A DNA stretch of 64,000 nt, from NCBI RefSeq assembly GCF_904848585.1, contig NZ_CAJHCR010000010.1, positions 124,001-188,000 on the forward strand, written 5' to 3'. A program made the translations under genes and the position numbers. Of the stretch, positions 35,713 to 44,740 are shown piece after piece (position 1 is the first letter of the stretch; every line of letters begins with the position of its first letter). This DNA is from Paraburkholderia kirstenboschensis (lineage in GTDB: Bacteria > Pseudomonadota > Gammaproteobacteria > Burkholderiales > Burkholderiaceae). The notes under the pieces were generated by a model. That model saw only the letters and a program-made list of their open reading frames with translations, did no database searches and was not told where the DNA came from.

Positions 35713-37263
35713 TTAGCTTTCGACCACGTCCAGATAATCTTCCGGACTTGTGCGGTCTTCGGCGCGCTGCATGCCGAACGCGCGCACCAGCAGGCTCACC
35801 ACCACGGCCACCACCAGGTTCACGATCAGCGACCAGACCGCCGCGTAGCCCGGAATCGCCATGCCGAACAGGTGGATCGTAAAGATGGAACCGGCGAGCT
35901 TCAGCGAAACAGCCATCCACGTGCCGGTCGCGATGCCGACTGCCCAGCCGAGCAGCAAGCCGCGATAGTCGAGCACGCGCGTGTACAGGCCGAGCACGAT
36001 TGCGGGCAGCGTCTGGATGATCCAGATGCCGCCGAGCAATTGCAACTGGATCGCGTAGGTGAGCGGCAGGCCGAGAATGAACGCCACCGCGCCGACCTTG
36101 ACGATCAGCGATACCAGCTTCGCGACGTTGGTCTCCTGTTCGTGCGTCATATTGCGGTTCACGAACTCTTTGTGGATGTTGCGCGTGTAGAGGTTCGCTG
36201 CCGCAATCGACATAATCGCCGCCGGCACCAGAGCGCCGATACCAATGGCAGCGAACGCCACGCCGACGAACCACGACGGGAAGAAGTGCAGGAACAGCGC
36301 CGGCACCGCGAAGTTCGGGCCGAACGCCTTGAAGTACGGCGCGAATTCCGGCATGTCTTTCACGCCCGAGGCAAGCGCCATGAAACCGAGCAGCGCGAGC
36401 AAACCGAGCACGAGCGAGTAAGCCGGCAGCATTGCCATATTGCGGCGGATCGTGTTGCCCGATTTCGACGACAAAACCGCCGTGATCGAGTGCGGGTACA
36501 GGAACAGCGCGAGCGCCGAACCCACCGCGAGCGTCGCATACGCGCTATAGCCGTTCAGACTCGACACGTCCGGCGCCTTCAGCAGCAACTTGGCCGGCGG
36601 CACCGATGCAAAGATGTGGCCGAAGCCGCCCAGTTGCGGCGGAATGACGATGACCGCAGCGAAGATCGTGACGTAGATCAGGACGTCCTTGACCACGGCG
36701 ATCATGGCCGGCGCGCGCAAGCCCGACGTGTACGTGTACGCGGCCAGGATAGCGAACGCGATGATCAGCGGCAGATCGCCGACGAAGCCCTTCGTGTCGA
36801 AGCCGAGCGCGCCGATCACCACTTCGATCCCGACCAGTTGCAACGCGATGTACGGCATGGTCGCGACGATGCCGGTCACGGCGATCGCGAGAGCGAGCAT
36901 GCGGCTGCCGTAGCGTGCCGACACGAAGTCCGCCGACGTCACGTAGCCCTGACGTTTCGCGATGCTCCACAGTTTCGGGAACACGACGAACGCGAACGGG
37001 TAGATCAGAATGGTGTACGGCAGCGCGAAGAAACCGGTTGCGCCCGCACCGAATACCAGCGCCGGCACAGCGATGAAGGTGTACGCGGTGTAGAGGTCGC
37101 CGCCGAGCAGAAACCAGGTGACGATGGTGCCGAAGCGCCGGCCGCCGAGACCCCACTCTTCCAGATGCGCGAGATCGCCGCGCCGCCAGTGCGCCGCGAT
37201 AAAACCGAGAATCGTGACGCCGATGAAAAATAGAACGAAGACGAAAGTTGCGATGGCGTTCAT
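35713..37263 (-). CDS. Sodium:solute symporter (SSS family, monocarboxylate/pantothenate-like)
   Basis: Inner-membrane sodium-coupled transporter of 516 residues with about 13 hydrophobic segments. SSS features include FLLGGDLYTAYTF in the first unwound helix region, the conserved ALFLYPHSITAVLSSKSGNTIRRNMA and GIGALVPAAIMSIAAANLYTRNI. It looks closest to monocarboxylate permeases of the MctP type, but the substrate is not proved. Its start codon overlaps the stop of the DUF3311 gene by one base (TAATG), which indicates translational coupling. The promoter is upstream of DUF3311 and the terminator at 35620-35645. Confidence 0.93.
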   Translation of the reverse strand: MNAIATFVFVLFFIGVTILGFIAAHWRRGDLAHLEEWGLGGRRFGTIVTWFLLGGDLYTAYTFIAVPALVFGAGATGFFALPYTILIYPFAFVVFPKLWSIAKRQGYVTSADFVSARYGSRMLALAIAVTGIVATMPYIALQLVGIEVVIGALGFDTKGFVGDLPLIIAFAILAAYTYTSGLRAPAMIAVVKDVLIYVTIFAAVIVIPPQLGGFGHIFASVPPAKLLLKAPDVSSLNGYSAYATLAVGSALALFLYPHSITAVLSSKSGNTIRRNMAMLPAYSLVLGLLALLGFMALASGVKDMPEFAPYFKAFGPNFAVPALFLHFFPSWFVGVAFAAIGIGALVPAAIMSIAAANLYTRNIHKEFVNRNMTHEQETNVAKLVSLIVKVGAVAFILGLPLTYAIQLQLLGGIWIIQTLPAIVLGLYTRVLDYRGLLLGWAVGIATGTWMAVSLKLAGSIFTIHLFGMAIPGYAAVWSLIVNLVVAVVVSLLVRAFGMQRAEDRTSPEDYLDVVES

Positions 37264-37502
37264 TATCGTGCGTCCCCCTGAGGACGGCCCGACGAGCGCG
37301 TCTTGGTCTTCATATAGACGAGCGCCGTAATGACTGCGCTGATCAGCACCCAGAGAAGCTGATACCAGTAGAAAAACGGAAAGTCGAACAATACCGGTTC
37401 GACCTTGTTGTACGACGGCACCCAGACCATGGCGATCCAGGGCAACAGCAACAGCCAGAGCCAGTGCTTGCTGGCTTTATTCGCGTCGGCGTCGTGAGCC
37501 AT
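37263..37502 (-). CDS. DUF3311 small membrane protein
   Basis: A 79-residue protein with two membrane helices (WLWLLLLPWIAMVWVPSY and FYWYQLLWVLISAVITALVY). DUF3311 proteins commonly precede SSS symporters and may act as an accessory subunit; that role is inferred from context. It is the first gene of a two-gene operon with a near-consensus promoter. Confidence 0.9.
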   Translation of the reverse strand: MAHDADANKASKHWLWLLLLPWIAMVWVPSYNKVEPVLFDFPFFYWYQLLWVLISAVITALVYMKTKTRSSGRPQGDAR

Positions 37503-37934
37503 GACGTCTCCTCTTCCTATTATTGAAATGTTGGCCCGTGTTCGACGGGTGCTGGACCGCCACGCGGAAAACCGGCTCGCGGCAGCAAGCCCGCGGAGGA
37601 TCGCCCCGCGTGTGACACGAGTACCCCGAAAGCCTCGAAAGAGTATAGGAGCCGCGAACGTGCGGTCAAGCAGGGAGGACCCGAGGCATTGGCACTGCTG
37701 TCAGAGCCGGCAGGACGGTGTTTCAGCGGATGCCAGCCGGGCGGAGCGACCTGGCCAGGACCCACGCGCGGCGCGGGTCTTGCGGCCTCGGCGGTGTTCG
37801 CGTGTGGAGGAGAAAACAGCGGATTCGCGGCGCAATGCCGGATAGATAGCAGATCTGAATTCCGTCGCGCGGATGCGACGTTCGTCAGGGCGAGGCCGGT
37901 CCGTCATGGCCCGGCCCCTTGCGGCTGAATGCGA
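37503..37934. other. Intergenic region upstream of the DUF3311/symporter operon
   Basis: A 432-base gap that carries the DUF3311 promoter at 37642-37669. The rest, up to the spermidine synthase-like stop, shows no credible gene or terminator. Confidence 0.5.
37642..37669 (-). promoter_or_regulatory. Near-consensus sigma-70 promoter for DUF3311-symporter
   Basis: On the minus strand: TTGACC (37669-37664), 16-base spacer, TATACT (37647-37642). It lies about 140 bases upstream of the DUF3311 start. Confidence 0.75.
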
Positions 37935-38846
37935 TCAGATGACGAACGACGCGCCCGTCTGTCCGGTCGACTCCTGCAGACCCTTGATCCACTTGCGCGC
38001 GGGCAAGCCGAGTTCCGCTTCGATCAGCTTCGCGCGTGTTTGCAGCGCCGTGAACGGCACGTCGAGCACGGGGCCGGAAAACGCAATCGCGATGCGGTTG
38101 CCGTCGTGCACTTCCGGGAGCGCGACGACGCGACCGTCGAACGCTTCGTTCAGACGCTTCATGTTGCGCACGAAGCTCGGGTGATCGCCGAAAAGATTCA
38201 CCGTTGCCACGCCTGCATCGGTCAGGCACGCGCGAGCCGCACGATAGAAGCCGACGCTGTCGAGCACCGGGCCGCGCGCCGTTGCATCGTAAATGTCGAT
38301 TTGCAATGCGCCGATCGTGCCGTGGTTTGCACGGTCGTTGACGAAGTCCCACGCGTCCGTCTCATGCACCGTGAGGCGCGCGTCGTCTGGCGGCAACTCG
38401 AACATCGCGCGAGCGGCGATGACCACCGCCGGGTTCACTTCGACCGCATCGACCTTGGCGCGCTTCAGGAAGCGATGCGCGAACTTGGTGAGCGCAGCCG
38501 CACCGAGGCCGAGTTGCACGATGCGCCGGGGCGTTTCGATGAACAGCAACCACGCCATCATTTGCTGCGCGTATTCGAGTTCGATGTGGTCCGGCTTGCG
38601 CAGACGCATCGCGCCTTGCACCCATTCCGTGCCGAAATGCAGATAACGCACGCCGCCCTCTTCCGAGAACGTGACGGGCGCAAAACGCGGCTTGCGCGGC
38701 GTTTCGATTTGCGGCGCGTCGTGCAGATCGTCGTCGTGCGATGTCTTTTTCTTGTTGCGCGCGACGACGCGCTTGCCCGCGCCGTCAGCGTTGCGGTTGC
38801 GAAATGCACGCGCTTCAGCCGAAGCGCGCTTGATGAGTTTCGTCAT
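37935..38846 (-). CDS. Spermidine synthase-like methyltransferase-fold protein
   Basis: A 303-residue protein of the spermidine synthase (SpeE) superfamily. The class I fold is shown by RIVQLGLGAAALTKFAHRFL (motif I region), VDAVEVNPAVVIAAR (motif II) and LQIDIYDATARGP. The basic N-terminal ~60 residues precede the fold. Such stand-alone members often lack confirmed aminopropyltransferase activity, so I keep the name generic. Its ATG overlaps the stop of the upstream DNA glycosylase gene (ATGA), indicating coupling within the ubiC operon. Confidence 0.85.
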   Translation of the reverse strand: MTKLIKRASAEARAFRNRNADGAGKRVVARNKKKTSHDDDLHDAPQIETPRKPRFAPVTFSEEGGVRYLHFGTEWVQGAMRLRKPDHIELEYAQQMMAWLLFIETPRRIVQLGLGAAALTKFAHRFLKRAKVDAVEVNPAVVIAARAMFELPPDDARLTVHETDAWDFVNDRANHGTIGALQIDIYDATARGPVLDSVGFYRAARACLTDAGVATVNLFGDHPSFVRNMKRLNEAFDGRVVALPEVHDGNRIAIAFSGPVLDVPFTALQTRAKLIEAELGLPARKWIKGLQESTGQTGASFVI

Positions 38847-39316
38847 GTCAGGATGTCGCGCCACAAGCGCAATTTTTGATCGAACGAGAGCATAGCATTC
38901 GCCGGACTTGACGAAGGCAACACGAGGGTCATGTAGCCCGCCTCGCCTATCACCGGCGCGAAGCGGCCCGCCGTCTTGCCGTTGAAGCAGACCTTGCTCA
39001 ACTTCGGCGCGTGTTCGCGCAGCGATGCAAAGTCGTTCGGCTGCGCGTTGCGAATGGCCGCATCGAGACTGCCCTCGCGATGGCACGCGGCGAGCACGTC
39101 CCACACGCCGATCCCATGAGAAAGCACACGCCGCAGCCGCTCTTCGTAGGGGAGTTCCGCGAGCGGGTCGTCGAGCACGGCGCCCAGCAAACGCCAGAAC
39201 TGGTTGCGCGGATGCGCGTAGTACTGGGTCGCTGCGAGCGACGCCTCGCCGGGAAAGCTGCCGAGAATCAGCGTATGTGTGTCGGCGGCGACAACCGGGG
39301 GAAAGCCGCGCAACAT
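38843..39316 (-). CDS. Hypoxanthine-DNA glycosylase (UDG superfamily, family 6-like)
   Basis: Predicted to remove deaminated adenine (hypoxanthine) from DNA. The 157-residue protein has LILGSFPGEASL (motif A), the catalytic-asparagine motif HPRNQFW with Asn38, and VLPSSSPAN near residue 135, all typical of family 6 HDG enzymes. It sits between ubiC and the SpeE-like gene with one-base and four-base overlaps, so the three are translated in a coupled manner. The function is inferred from motifs. Confidence 0.88.
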   Translation of the reverse strand: MLRGFPPVVAADTHTLILGSFPGEASLAATQYYAHPRNQFWRLLGAVLDDPLAELPYEERLRRVLSHGIGVWDVLAACHREGSLDAAIRNAQPNDFASLREHAPKLSKVCFNGKTAGRFAPVIGEAGYMTLVLPSSSPANAMLSFDQKLRLWRDILT

Positions 39317-40026
39317 TATCGGCTCCGCTCACTGGCGGCACGCGTCGCAGGATGCGCGCGCGATGCCGTGTGCTCGATCGGCCGGCCATGTTCGCGCATG
39401 CGCGGGTGACCTGCGGGCATGGCATCGGCGGTGGGAGCGATTGAGTGGTGAGCGCCGCCCAAATTCGACAGAGACGCGAGATGCGTCCACAGTGCCGGCA
39501 AGAAACATTCGGTGACCATCAGCGGCTCGCCATGCCGCTCGAACACCGAGCGGCGCGCCGCCAGTGCGTGCGGCGGCGTCCCGCTGACTTCACGCGTCGC
39601 CAACCGGTAGAGCGGATGCCGCGCGGTCACGCGGCGGCTGACTAGCGCGGAACGCGCGACGCTGCTGTCGCTATACAGCAGTTCCGCGAGCGGCCGCGTG
39701 CGCAAGCGTCGCGTGGCCTGCCATACGCCGACGCTCGCGGCCAAGGGCGCAACACTGTGCGCGGCGACAAAGGGCACGGCGTCGACCGACAAGACGACCT
39801 CGCGCACCCACACCGGCGCGCGCACGCGAAGACCCAGCGCGGCATGCTCGTCGGCCCAGGCCAACGCCACACCTTCATGCGTGACGCGCACAGCGACTTC
39901 GCCGAGCGCGCGCAGATGCGCGGTCAGCGAACCGCCACGGGTCAACCAGTCTTTCTGCGCGGCGCTGAGGCCAGGCAAGGGAGCGACGCGCCAGTGCGCG
40001 TCGGCGGCATCGAAACGGATAGGCAT
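39316..40026 (-). CDS. ubiC: Chorismate lyase
   Basis: Converts chorismate to 4-hydroxybenzoate and pyruvate, the first committed step of ubiquinone synthesis. The core (about residues 10-180) aligns with UbiC: DWLTRGGSLTAHLRALG, WVREVVLSVDAVPFVAAHSV, RHPLYRLATREV and LMVTECFLPALW. At 236 residues it is longer than the usual 165-200 because of a His/Ala/Arg-rich C-terminal tail that overlaps the next gene. A TATAAT box lies only eight bases upstream of the ATG, so the message may be leaderless. Confidence 0.9.
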   Translation of the reverse strand: MPIRFDAADAHWRVAPLPGLSAAQKDWLTRGGSLTAHLRALGEVAVRVTHEGVALAWADEHAALGLRVRAPVWVREVVLSVDAVPFVAAHSVAPLAASVGVWQATRRLRTRPLAELLYSDSSVARSALVSRRVTARHPLYRLATREVSGTPPHALAARRSVFERHGEPLMVTECFLPALWTHLASLSNLGGAHHSIAPTADAMPAGHPRMREHGRPIEHTASRAHPATRAASERSR

Positions 40027-40034
40027 GGGTTCGG

Positions 40035-40040
40035 ATTATA
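40035..40040 (-). promoter_or_regulatory. Perfect TATAAT -10 just upstream of ubiC
   Basis: TATAAT on the minus strand ends eight bases before the ubiC ATG (40026). The -35 is poor (CAATCG at 17 bases). Transcription would begin at or within a few bases of the start codon. Confidence 0.5.
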
Positions 40041-40264
40041 ACGGCGCGACTGTCGGACGATTGCCCGGCACGCACGCGCCTTTTCCGACGATTCAGCTTC
40101 ACCGCCAAATCGGTATCGAAACCCTCCATCAAGTCGCCGATTTCGGAAAGGTCCGATTCTCCATCGCCGCGACCCACGATAAAACCTCCGTGCTTTACGA
40201 ACCGGCGATTCGCCCGCTATCGACGGGCGCGCCATCCGATCTGCAAACGAACGAGAGAACAAGC

Positions 40265-40771
40265 ATGAAGAAAATTCTGAGCATGAGCGCCTGCGCAATG
40301 TCGGTGCTGCTGGTGGCTGGCTGCGCGGCGCCGTTGAACCGCGATACTGAGACGTCGTTGAACAAGGCCGTGGGCATCGAGGTCGCACCGGTCGCCGACG
40401 GCGTCGCCGTGAAGCTGCCCGAGAAAGCACTGTTCGATTTCAACAAGTCGCAAGTGCGCGGCGACGCGAGCGCGGTGGTCGACCGTTCCGCGGTGCTGCT
40501 CAAGCGCAGCAAGAAGCCGATCATCGTCGAAGGCTACACGGACAATATCGGCACGCTCGACTACAACCAGCAACTCTCGGAAGCGCGCGCGACCGCCGTG
40601 GGTTACGCGCTCGTGGCGCGCGGCGTGACGATGGAGCGTATCCGCACCAAGGGCAACGCGTACAACAATCCGGTTGCAAGCAACGACACGCCCGAAGGAC
40701 GCGCGCTCAATCGCCGCACTGAGATCGTCGTGCGCGGCGAAACCATGGAAACGTTAATGGGCAAGAAGTAG
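40265..40771 (+). CDS. OmpA-domain outer-membrane lipoprotein
   Basis: A 168-residue predicted lipoprotein with a lipobox LVAGC (Cys20) and a C-terminal OmpA-like peptidoglycan-binding domain (about 55-160). Peptidoglycan-contact motifs are GYTDNIGTLDYNQQLSEARA and the final NRRTEIVV. It probably anchors the outer membrane to the cell wall. It stands alone between divergent ubiC and the TPR-glycosyltransferase genes. Confidence 0.92.
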   Translation: MKKILSMSACAMSVLLVAGCAAPLNRDTETSLNKAVGIEVAPVADGVAVKLPEKALFDFNKSQVRGDASAVVDRSAVLLKRSKKPIIVEGYTDNIGTLDYNQQLSEARATAVGYALVARGVTMERIRTKGNAYNNPVASNDTPEGRALNRRTEIVVRGETMETLMGKK

Positions 40772-40849
40772 GCACCAGCCGCGTCAGGCGGACTACGCTG
40801 GTAACACCCAGGGCCGGCTGCGCCGTGTGCGCCCGGCTCAGCTACCGAC

Positions 40850-42577
40850 TCACCTCCCGACATACTCCTGCAGTGCCTGCGCGACGTCAGCGAGCACCGC
40901 TTCCCACCGATTCAACTCACGCTGCCTGAAAAGCCGCATTGACGGATACCACGGACTATCGGCGCGCTCGACCATCCAGCGCCAGTCTGTGAAGGTGGGC
41001 ACCAGCACCCAGACCGGCGTGCCGCATGCCCCGGCTAGATGCGCGACCGCGGTGTCTACTGTAACGACCAGATCGAGCGACTGAATAATCGCCAGCGTAT
41101 CCAGGAAGCTGTGAATCTGCGGCCCGAGGACGTGCAGGTCGACACCCTTCGGCAAAGCCGCCGCGTCGCGCTGTGCATCCCCTTTCTGCAACGAGAACCA
41201 ACGCACGCCCGGCTGCTCCAGAAGCGGCCGCCATTGCTGAAGCGCAATGGACCGATAGCGGTCGAGCGCATACGCGGGATTGCCCGCCCAAACGATGCCG
41301 ACGCGCTTTGTGAACGTCCGTTGCGCCTTGACAGGACCGAATACCTCCAGGCGGTCACGCCAACGCTGCACCTCTGCGGGCTTTGCTTGCAGATAAGCCG
41401 TGGCAAGCGGCAACATCGACAATTCGAGGTTCATATGCGCCGGCATGCTCAACATGCGGCACCAGTAGTCATACGGGCCGGGCGGCGCCGTGGTCCAGGC
41501 CGCATGCACGCCGGCCGCATGGCGCGCCACGTCGCCAAGCGGCTCTTGGACCCAGACGTCCACTTGCGCGCCTCGGCGATGCAGCCAGTCGGCCATACGC
41601 AGAAACTGGATCTGATCGCCAAGCCCCTGTTCGCCGATTAGCAGGAAGCGGCAGCCGAGAACGCGCTCGCCTTGCCACTCTGGGAAATCGGGGCGAACCA
41701 GATCGTGATTTTCCGGTAGCGCGTCATGCCACCGGTATTGCTTCCAGCCTCGTTCGAAATCGCCCGCGCGGAGCTGTGCCGCGGCGAGGTTGAACTGCAT
41801 GGATGGGTCGTCGGGCATGAGCCGCGCGGCCTCGGCGGTATGCATCTGCATTTGTTCGACGTCGCCGAGCATATTGAGCGCGAACGACGCGTTGTGATGC
41901 AGCCAGGCGTTGTGCGGTTCGACGCCGATTCCCTGCCGCGCGACGCCGAGCGCGTCGGCAAAACGATGCGCGCCGTTCAGAGCGAATGCGAGCTGCTGGA
42001 GAGCTGCTGCATCGGAGCTGCAGCGTGCGCGCAGGGCCGGCAACAGATCGCCGATCTCGGCATCGCGCTGCGCTTTCGACAAGGCCGCGATCAGCATGAA
42101 CGCATCTGCAAGGTTCGCAGGGTCGAGTGCCCACGCGCGCAGCCAATAGTTCGCTGCGTCGGCATGCTGTTCCTGTTCCGTGCAGATCTGCGCGAGCGCG
42201 CGAACCGCATGGTGCAAAGCGGGCTCGAAGTGCAACGCGGTTTGATAGTGCTGGCGCGCCTCGGTGAATCGCGCAGACAGCTTCAGGCAATCGGCAAGAT
42301 TCCGATGAACGCTGGCACTGCCACCGCCTATGTTCAGCGCCCGATGGTAGAACGCCTCGGCCGCGATACGATCGCCGCGCAGCACGGCAAGCAGCCCGCG
42401 ATGCTCCCAGATATCCGCACGGTCGGGGGCGACGTTCAGTGCGCGATCCAACTGCTCGCAGGCACGCTCGAGCGCGCCCTCGCGAAAGTATGCAAGGCCG
42501 AGCTGATGCAGTGCTTCTGCGTCGCCTGGCGCAGCCTCGCTGCGTAATAAAGCTGAATCGCGCATGGGCTTTGCCAT
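40850..42577 (-). CDS. TPR-repeat glycosyltransferase-like protein (second of pair)
   Basis: A 575-residue protein with an N-terminal TPR superhelix (about residues 15-310, repeats such as DAEALHQLGLAYFREGALERA and ADIWEHRGLLAVLRGD) and a C-terminal GT-B-like domain with FLLIGEQGLGDQIQFLR and VVTVDTAVAHLAGACGTPVWVL, which recalls heptosyltransferase and O-GlcNAc-transferase-like nucleotide-sugar sites. It may glycosylate proteins; the acceptor is unknown. Its ATG overlaps the upstream paralogue's stop (TGATG), so I chose 42577 over the alternative at 42565. The two genes form a coupled tandem pair. Confidence 0.85.
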   Translation of the reverse strand: MAKPMRDSALLRSEAAPGDAEALHQLGLAYFREGALERACEQLDRALNVAPDRADIWEHRGLLAVLRGDRIAAEAFYHRALNIGGGSASVHRNLADCLKLSARFTEARQHYQTALHFEPALHHAVRALAQICTEQEQHADAANYWLRAWALDPANLADAFMLIAALSKAQRDAEIGDLLPALRARCSSDAAALQQLAFALNGAHRFADALGVARQGIGVEPHNAWLHHNASFALNMLGDVEQMQMHTAEAARLMPDDPSMQFNLAAAQLRAGDFERGWKQYRWHDALPENHDLVRPDFPEWQGERVLGCRFLLIGEQGLGDQIQFLRMADWLHRRGAQVDVWVQEPLGDVARHAAGVHAAWTTAPPGPYDYWCRMLSMPAHMNLELSMLPLATAYLQAKPAEVQRWRDRLEVFGPVKAQRTFTKRVGIVWAGNPAYALDRYRSIALQQWRPLLEQPGVRWFSLQKGDAQRDAAALPKGVDLHVLGPQIHSFLDTLAIIQSLDLVVTVDTAVAHLAGACGTPVWVLVPTFTDWRWMVERADSPWYPSMRLFRQRELNRWEAVLADVAQALQEYVGR

Positions 42578-44460
42578 CAGCCGCTTACAGCCGGATGCGT
42601 TGCGTGGCTCGAGTTCGTGCTGCTCGCGCCGGCTGCCATCAGCGCTTGCAGGCGCGCCGTTACTCGCTGGATGACCGGGGCCCAGTGCCCCGGCTGCGGC
42701 TGCCTGAAGAGCTCCAGCGAGTCGTACCAAGGTTGCGCCTCTTCGTTGCCCCACGCCCAATGCGACACGTGGTCGAGCATCGCGAACACCGGCCGCCCTA
42801 ACGCGCCGCCAAGATGCAACGGTGCACTGTCGATCGTAACCAGCGCGTCGAGCGCACCGAGATGGGCGGCAACGTCGTCGAAGCCGGAGTGGTATTGCGC
42901 CGTCATGTCGCACACGCGATAACCTTGCGCGGTCAACACCGCGACGTCGGCCGCACGTCCTGGCGTAAGCGAATAGAACATGACATCGGCAAGCGACAGC
43001 AACGGTTCAAGCGTTGCGCGCGCAATCGAACGCTTCTCGTCGCGACGATGCGTAGGGCTTCCCGCCCACACGAGCCCGACATGCAGTCTCGCCTGCGGCG
43101 TCTGTCTGTGTAGCCGCTCGCGCCATGCGCTCACCTTGTTCGGGTCGGCATGAAGATACGCATCGCCCCGGACCTGCTGCGGCTGCAGATCCAGCACGAG
43201 CGGCAAGCTCATGATGGGCAGGCTGTAATCCGGCGCGCCGAGCGGGCCGTCTTCGATGGACACACAGTCCGCGTAAAAACGCGTGAGCAGCGCGTGCAAC
43301 GACTTGCGCACACAGAGCACGAGCCTGCCACCCTCCTGGCGCACGTGGGCGGCAAGTTGCGGCACATAGCGCACCATGTGGATGTCGTCGCCGTTGCCCA
43401 GTTCGCTGTGCACGACAAGCGTCTTGCCGGCGAGTGCTTCGCCTTGCCAGCGCGGACACAGGCGAGCCATGACCGAAACGATATTGTTCGGCTCGCGGTC
43501 GTCGCGTGCGAGCCGTGCCTCAAAACGCTTCCAGCCGCTTGTCCATGCGCCGTGCCGCAAGTCGAGGTCGGCGAGATCGATTGCCGGTGTCACCGCGTTT
43601 GGATTGACCGCTAGTGCTTCGTGCAAGATTGCGGCACTTTCCCCGTAGCGTGCCTGCTCGCATAGATAGAGGCCAATCGCGGCGAGCACGTCGGCATTGC
43701 CTGGCGACGCAGCATTCGCGGCGCGCATGGTCGCCTCGGCTGCGGCTGCGTCGTTGCACTGCCATTGCGCGTGACTGAGCTGCCAGGCCATCTCCGCGTC
43801 TGCGGGATTGCGCGCCAGCGCCTCGCGGCACACTTGCTCGACGGCAGCCCAGTCGCGCATCTCGCGCAATGCCAGCACGAGTTGCAACGGCAACGCCGGA
43901 TCGACGGCCGGGTCGAGCGCGTATGCGCTCGCTAGCGCCGCGCGCCGCTCCTCGCTCGCGCCGGGACCGCCTTGCCCACCGAGCGCACCGAGCGAAATAG
44001 CAAGCCACCACGGCGCGCGCGCGTCGCGCGGCGCTCGCTGCCGATAGGCGCGCAACATATGCGCCGCCGCCGAATGCGCGCCACAGCCGTTGATGAGCCA
44101 GACGATCCATTCAAGCGTGGTGGCAAGCGGCTGCGCGGCGACCGCGATTTCGCTGTGATGCCGCGCGACCTCGCCGCGGCCGAGCGCGTCCGCGAATAAC
44201 GCAAGGCGAGCATGGCGCGCGCCGCTGGCTTCCGGTTGTGCCTGCGATGCGCTGTGATACGCCGCTTCGAAGCGCCCCGCGCTCGCGTGCAGATCGGCGT
44301 GCAACTGCCATGTCACACCAGCGGCAGCCAGTTCGGCCGCGCGCAGCACTGCGGCGTGGAGGCCCTCCTCGCGCAGAACCGACCACAGAAGATGAACCGT
44401 CTCGAGAGGCGTTGTGACATTGATCAGTACCGCCGGGGCGGCCAAAGCGGAATCGGACAT
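42577..44460 (-). CDS. TPR-repeat glycosyltransferase-like protein (first of pair)
   Basis: A 627-residue paralogue of the downstream gene. A long helical TPR region (about 1-320, for example NADVLAAIGLYLCEQARYGESAAIL) precedes a GT-B-like C-terminal domain with LVVHSELGNGDDIHMVRYVPQL and LVTIDSAPLHLGGALGRPVFAML. The second domain matches the neighbour's DTAVAHLAGACGTPVW site with a Ser in place of Thr, so substrate use may differ. Similar genes are often near flagellar or surface-glycan loci, none of which is in the window. No ribosome site is obvious beyond GAGA at nine bases. Confidence 0.83.
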   Translation of the reverse strand: MSDSALAAPAVLINVTTPLETVHLLWSVLREEGLHAAVLRAAELAAAGVTWQLHADLHASAGRFEAAYHSASQAQPEASGARHARLALFADALGRGEVARHHSEIAVAAQPLATTLEWIVWLINGCGAHSAAAHMLRAYRQRAPRDARAPWWLAISLGALGGQGGPGASEERRAALASAYALDPAVDPALPLQLVLALREMRDWAAVEQVCREALARNPADAEMAWQLSHAQWQCNDAAAAEATMRAANAASPGNADVLAAIGLYLCEQARYGESAAILHEALAVNPNAVTPAIDLADLDLRHGAWTSGWKRFEARLARDDREPNNIVSVMARLCPRWQGEALAGKTLVVHSELGNGDDIHMVRYVPQLAAHVRQEGGRLVLCVRKSLHALLTRFYADCVSIEDGPLGAPDYSLPIMSLPLVLDLQPQQVRGDAYLHADPNKVSAWRERLHRQTPQARLHVGLVWAGSPTHRRDEKRSIARATLEPLLSLADVMFYSLTPGRAADVAVLTAQGYRVCDMTAQYHSGFDDVAAHLGALDALVTIDSAPLHLGGALGRPVFAMLDHVSHWAWGNEEAQPWYDSLELFRQPQPGHWAPVIQRVTARLQALMAAGASSTNSSHATHPAVSG

Positions 44461-44609
44461 GAAATCTCAGAAAGTGCCGCAACGCGCAGGCGCTTCAATC
44501 GCAAAAGAGATTTCCACGCGCACGGCTTGTACAGAAAGTGGCTCGAAGAACGTGCCTGATCTTCAAGCGTCCCAGTTTCGAAGCGCGATGACCAGGATAA
44601 TGCCGTGCC

Positions 44610-44690
44610 CTGCGTCTCATAAACTAATCTCAATTTATGGTCGTTGATTAGTTTTAGTTAGTTAACCATAATTAATTTTGCGCGATGTCG
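44610..44690. promoter_or_regulatory. AT-rich island with inverted repeats
   Basis: This stretch is much richer in A/T than its surroundings. A perfect 9-bp inverted repeat AAACTAATC (44621-44629) / GATTAGTTT (44646-44654) has a 16-base spacer, and a weaker AATTTATGG/CCATAATT pair overlaps it. It sits between the divergent TPR-glycosyltransferase and four-repeat protein genes and may hold regulator or nucleoid-protein sites. Confidence 0.55.
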
Positions 44691-44740
44691 AAGAAGGTCC
44701 AAGGTGTCGAGCAAATCTACAACTAGCAGCAGGGAGTAAG

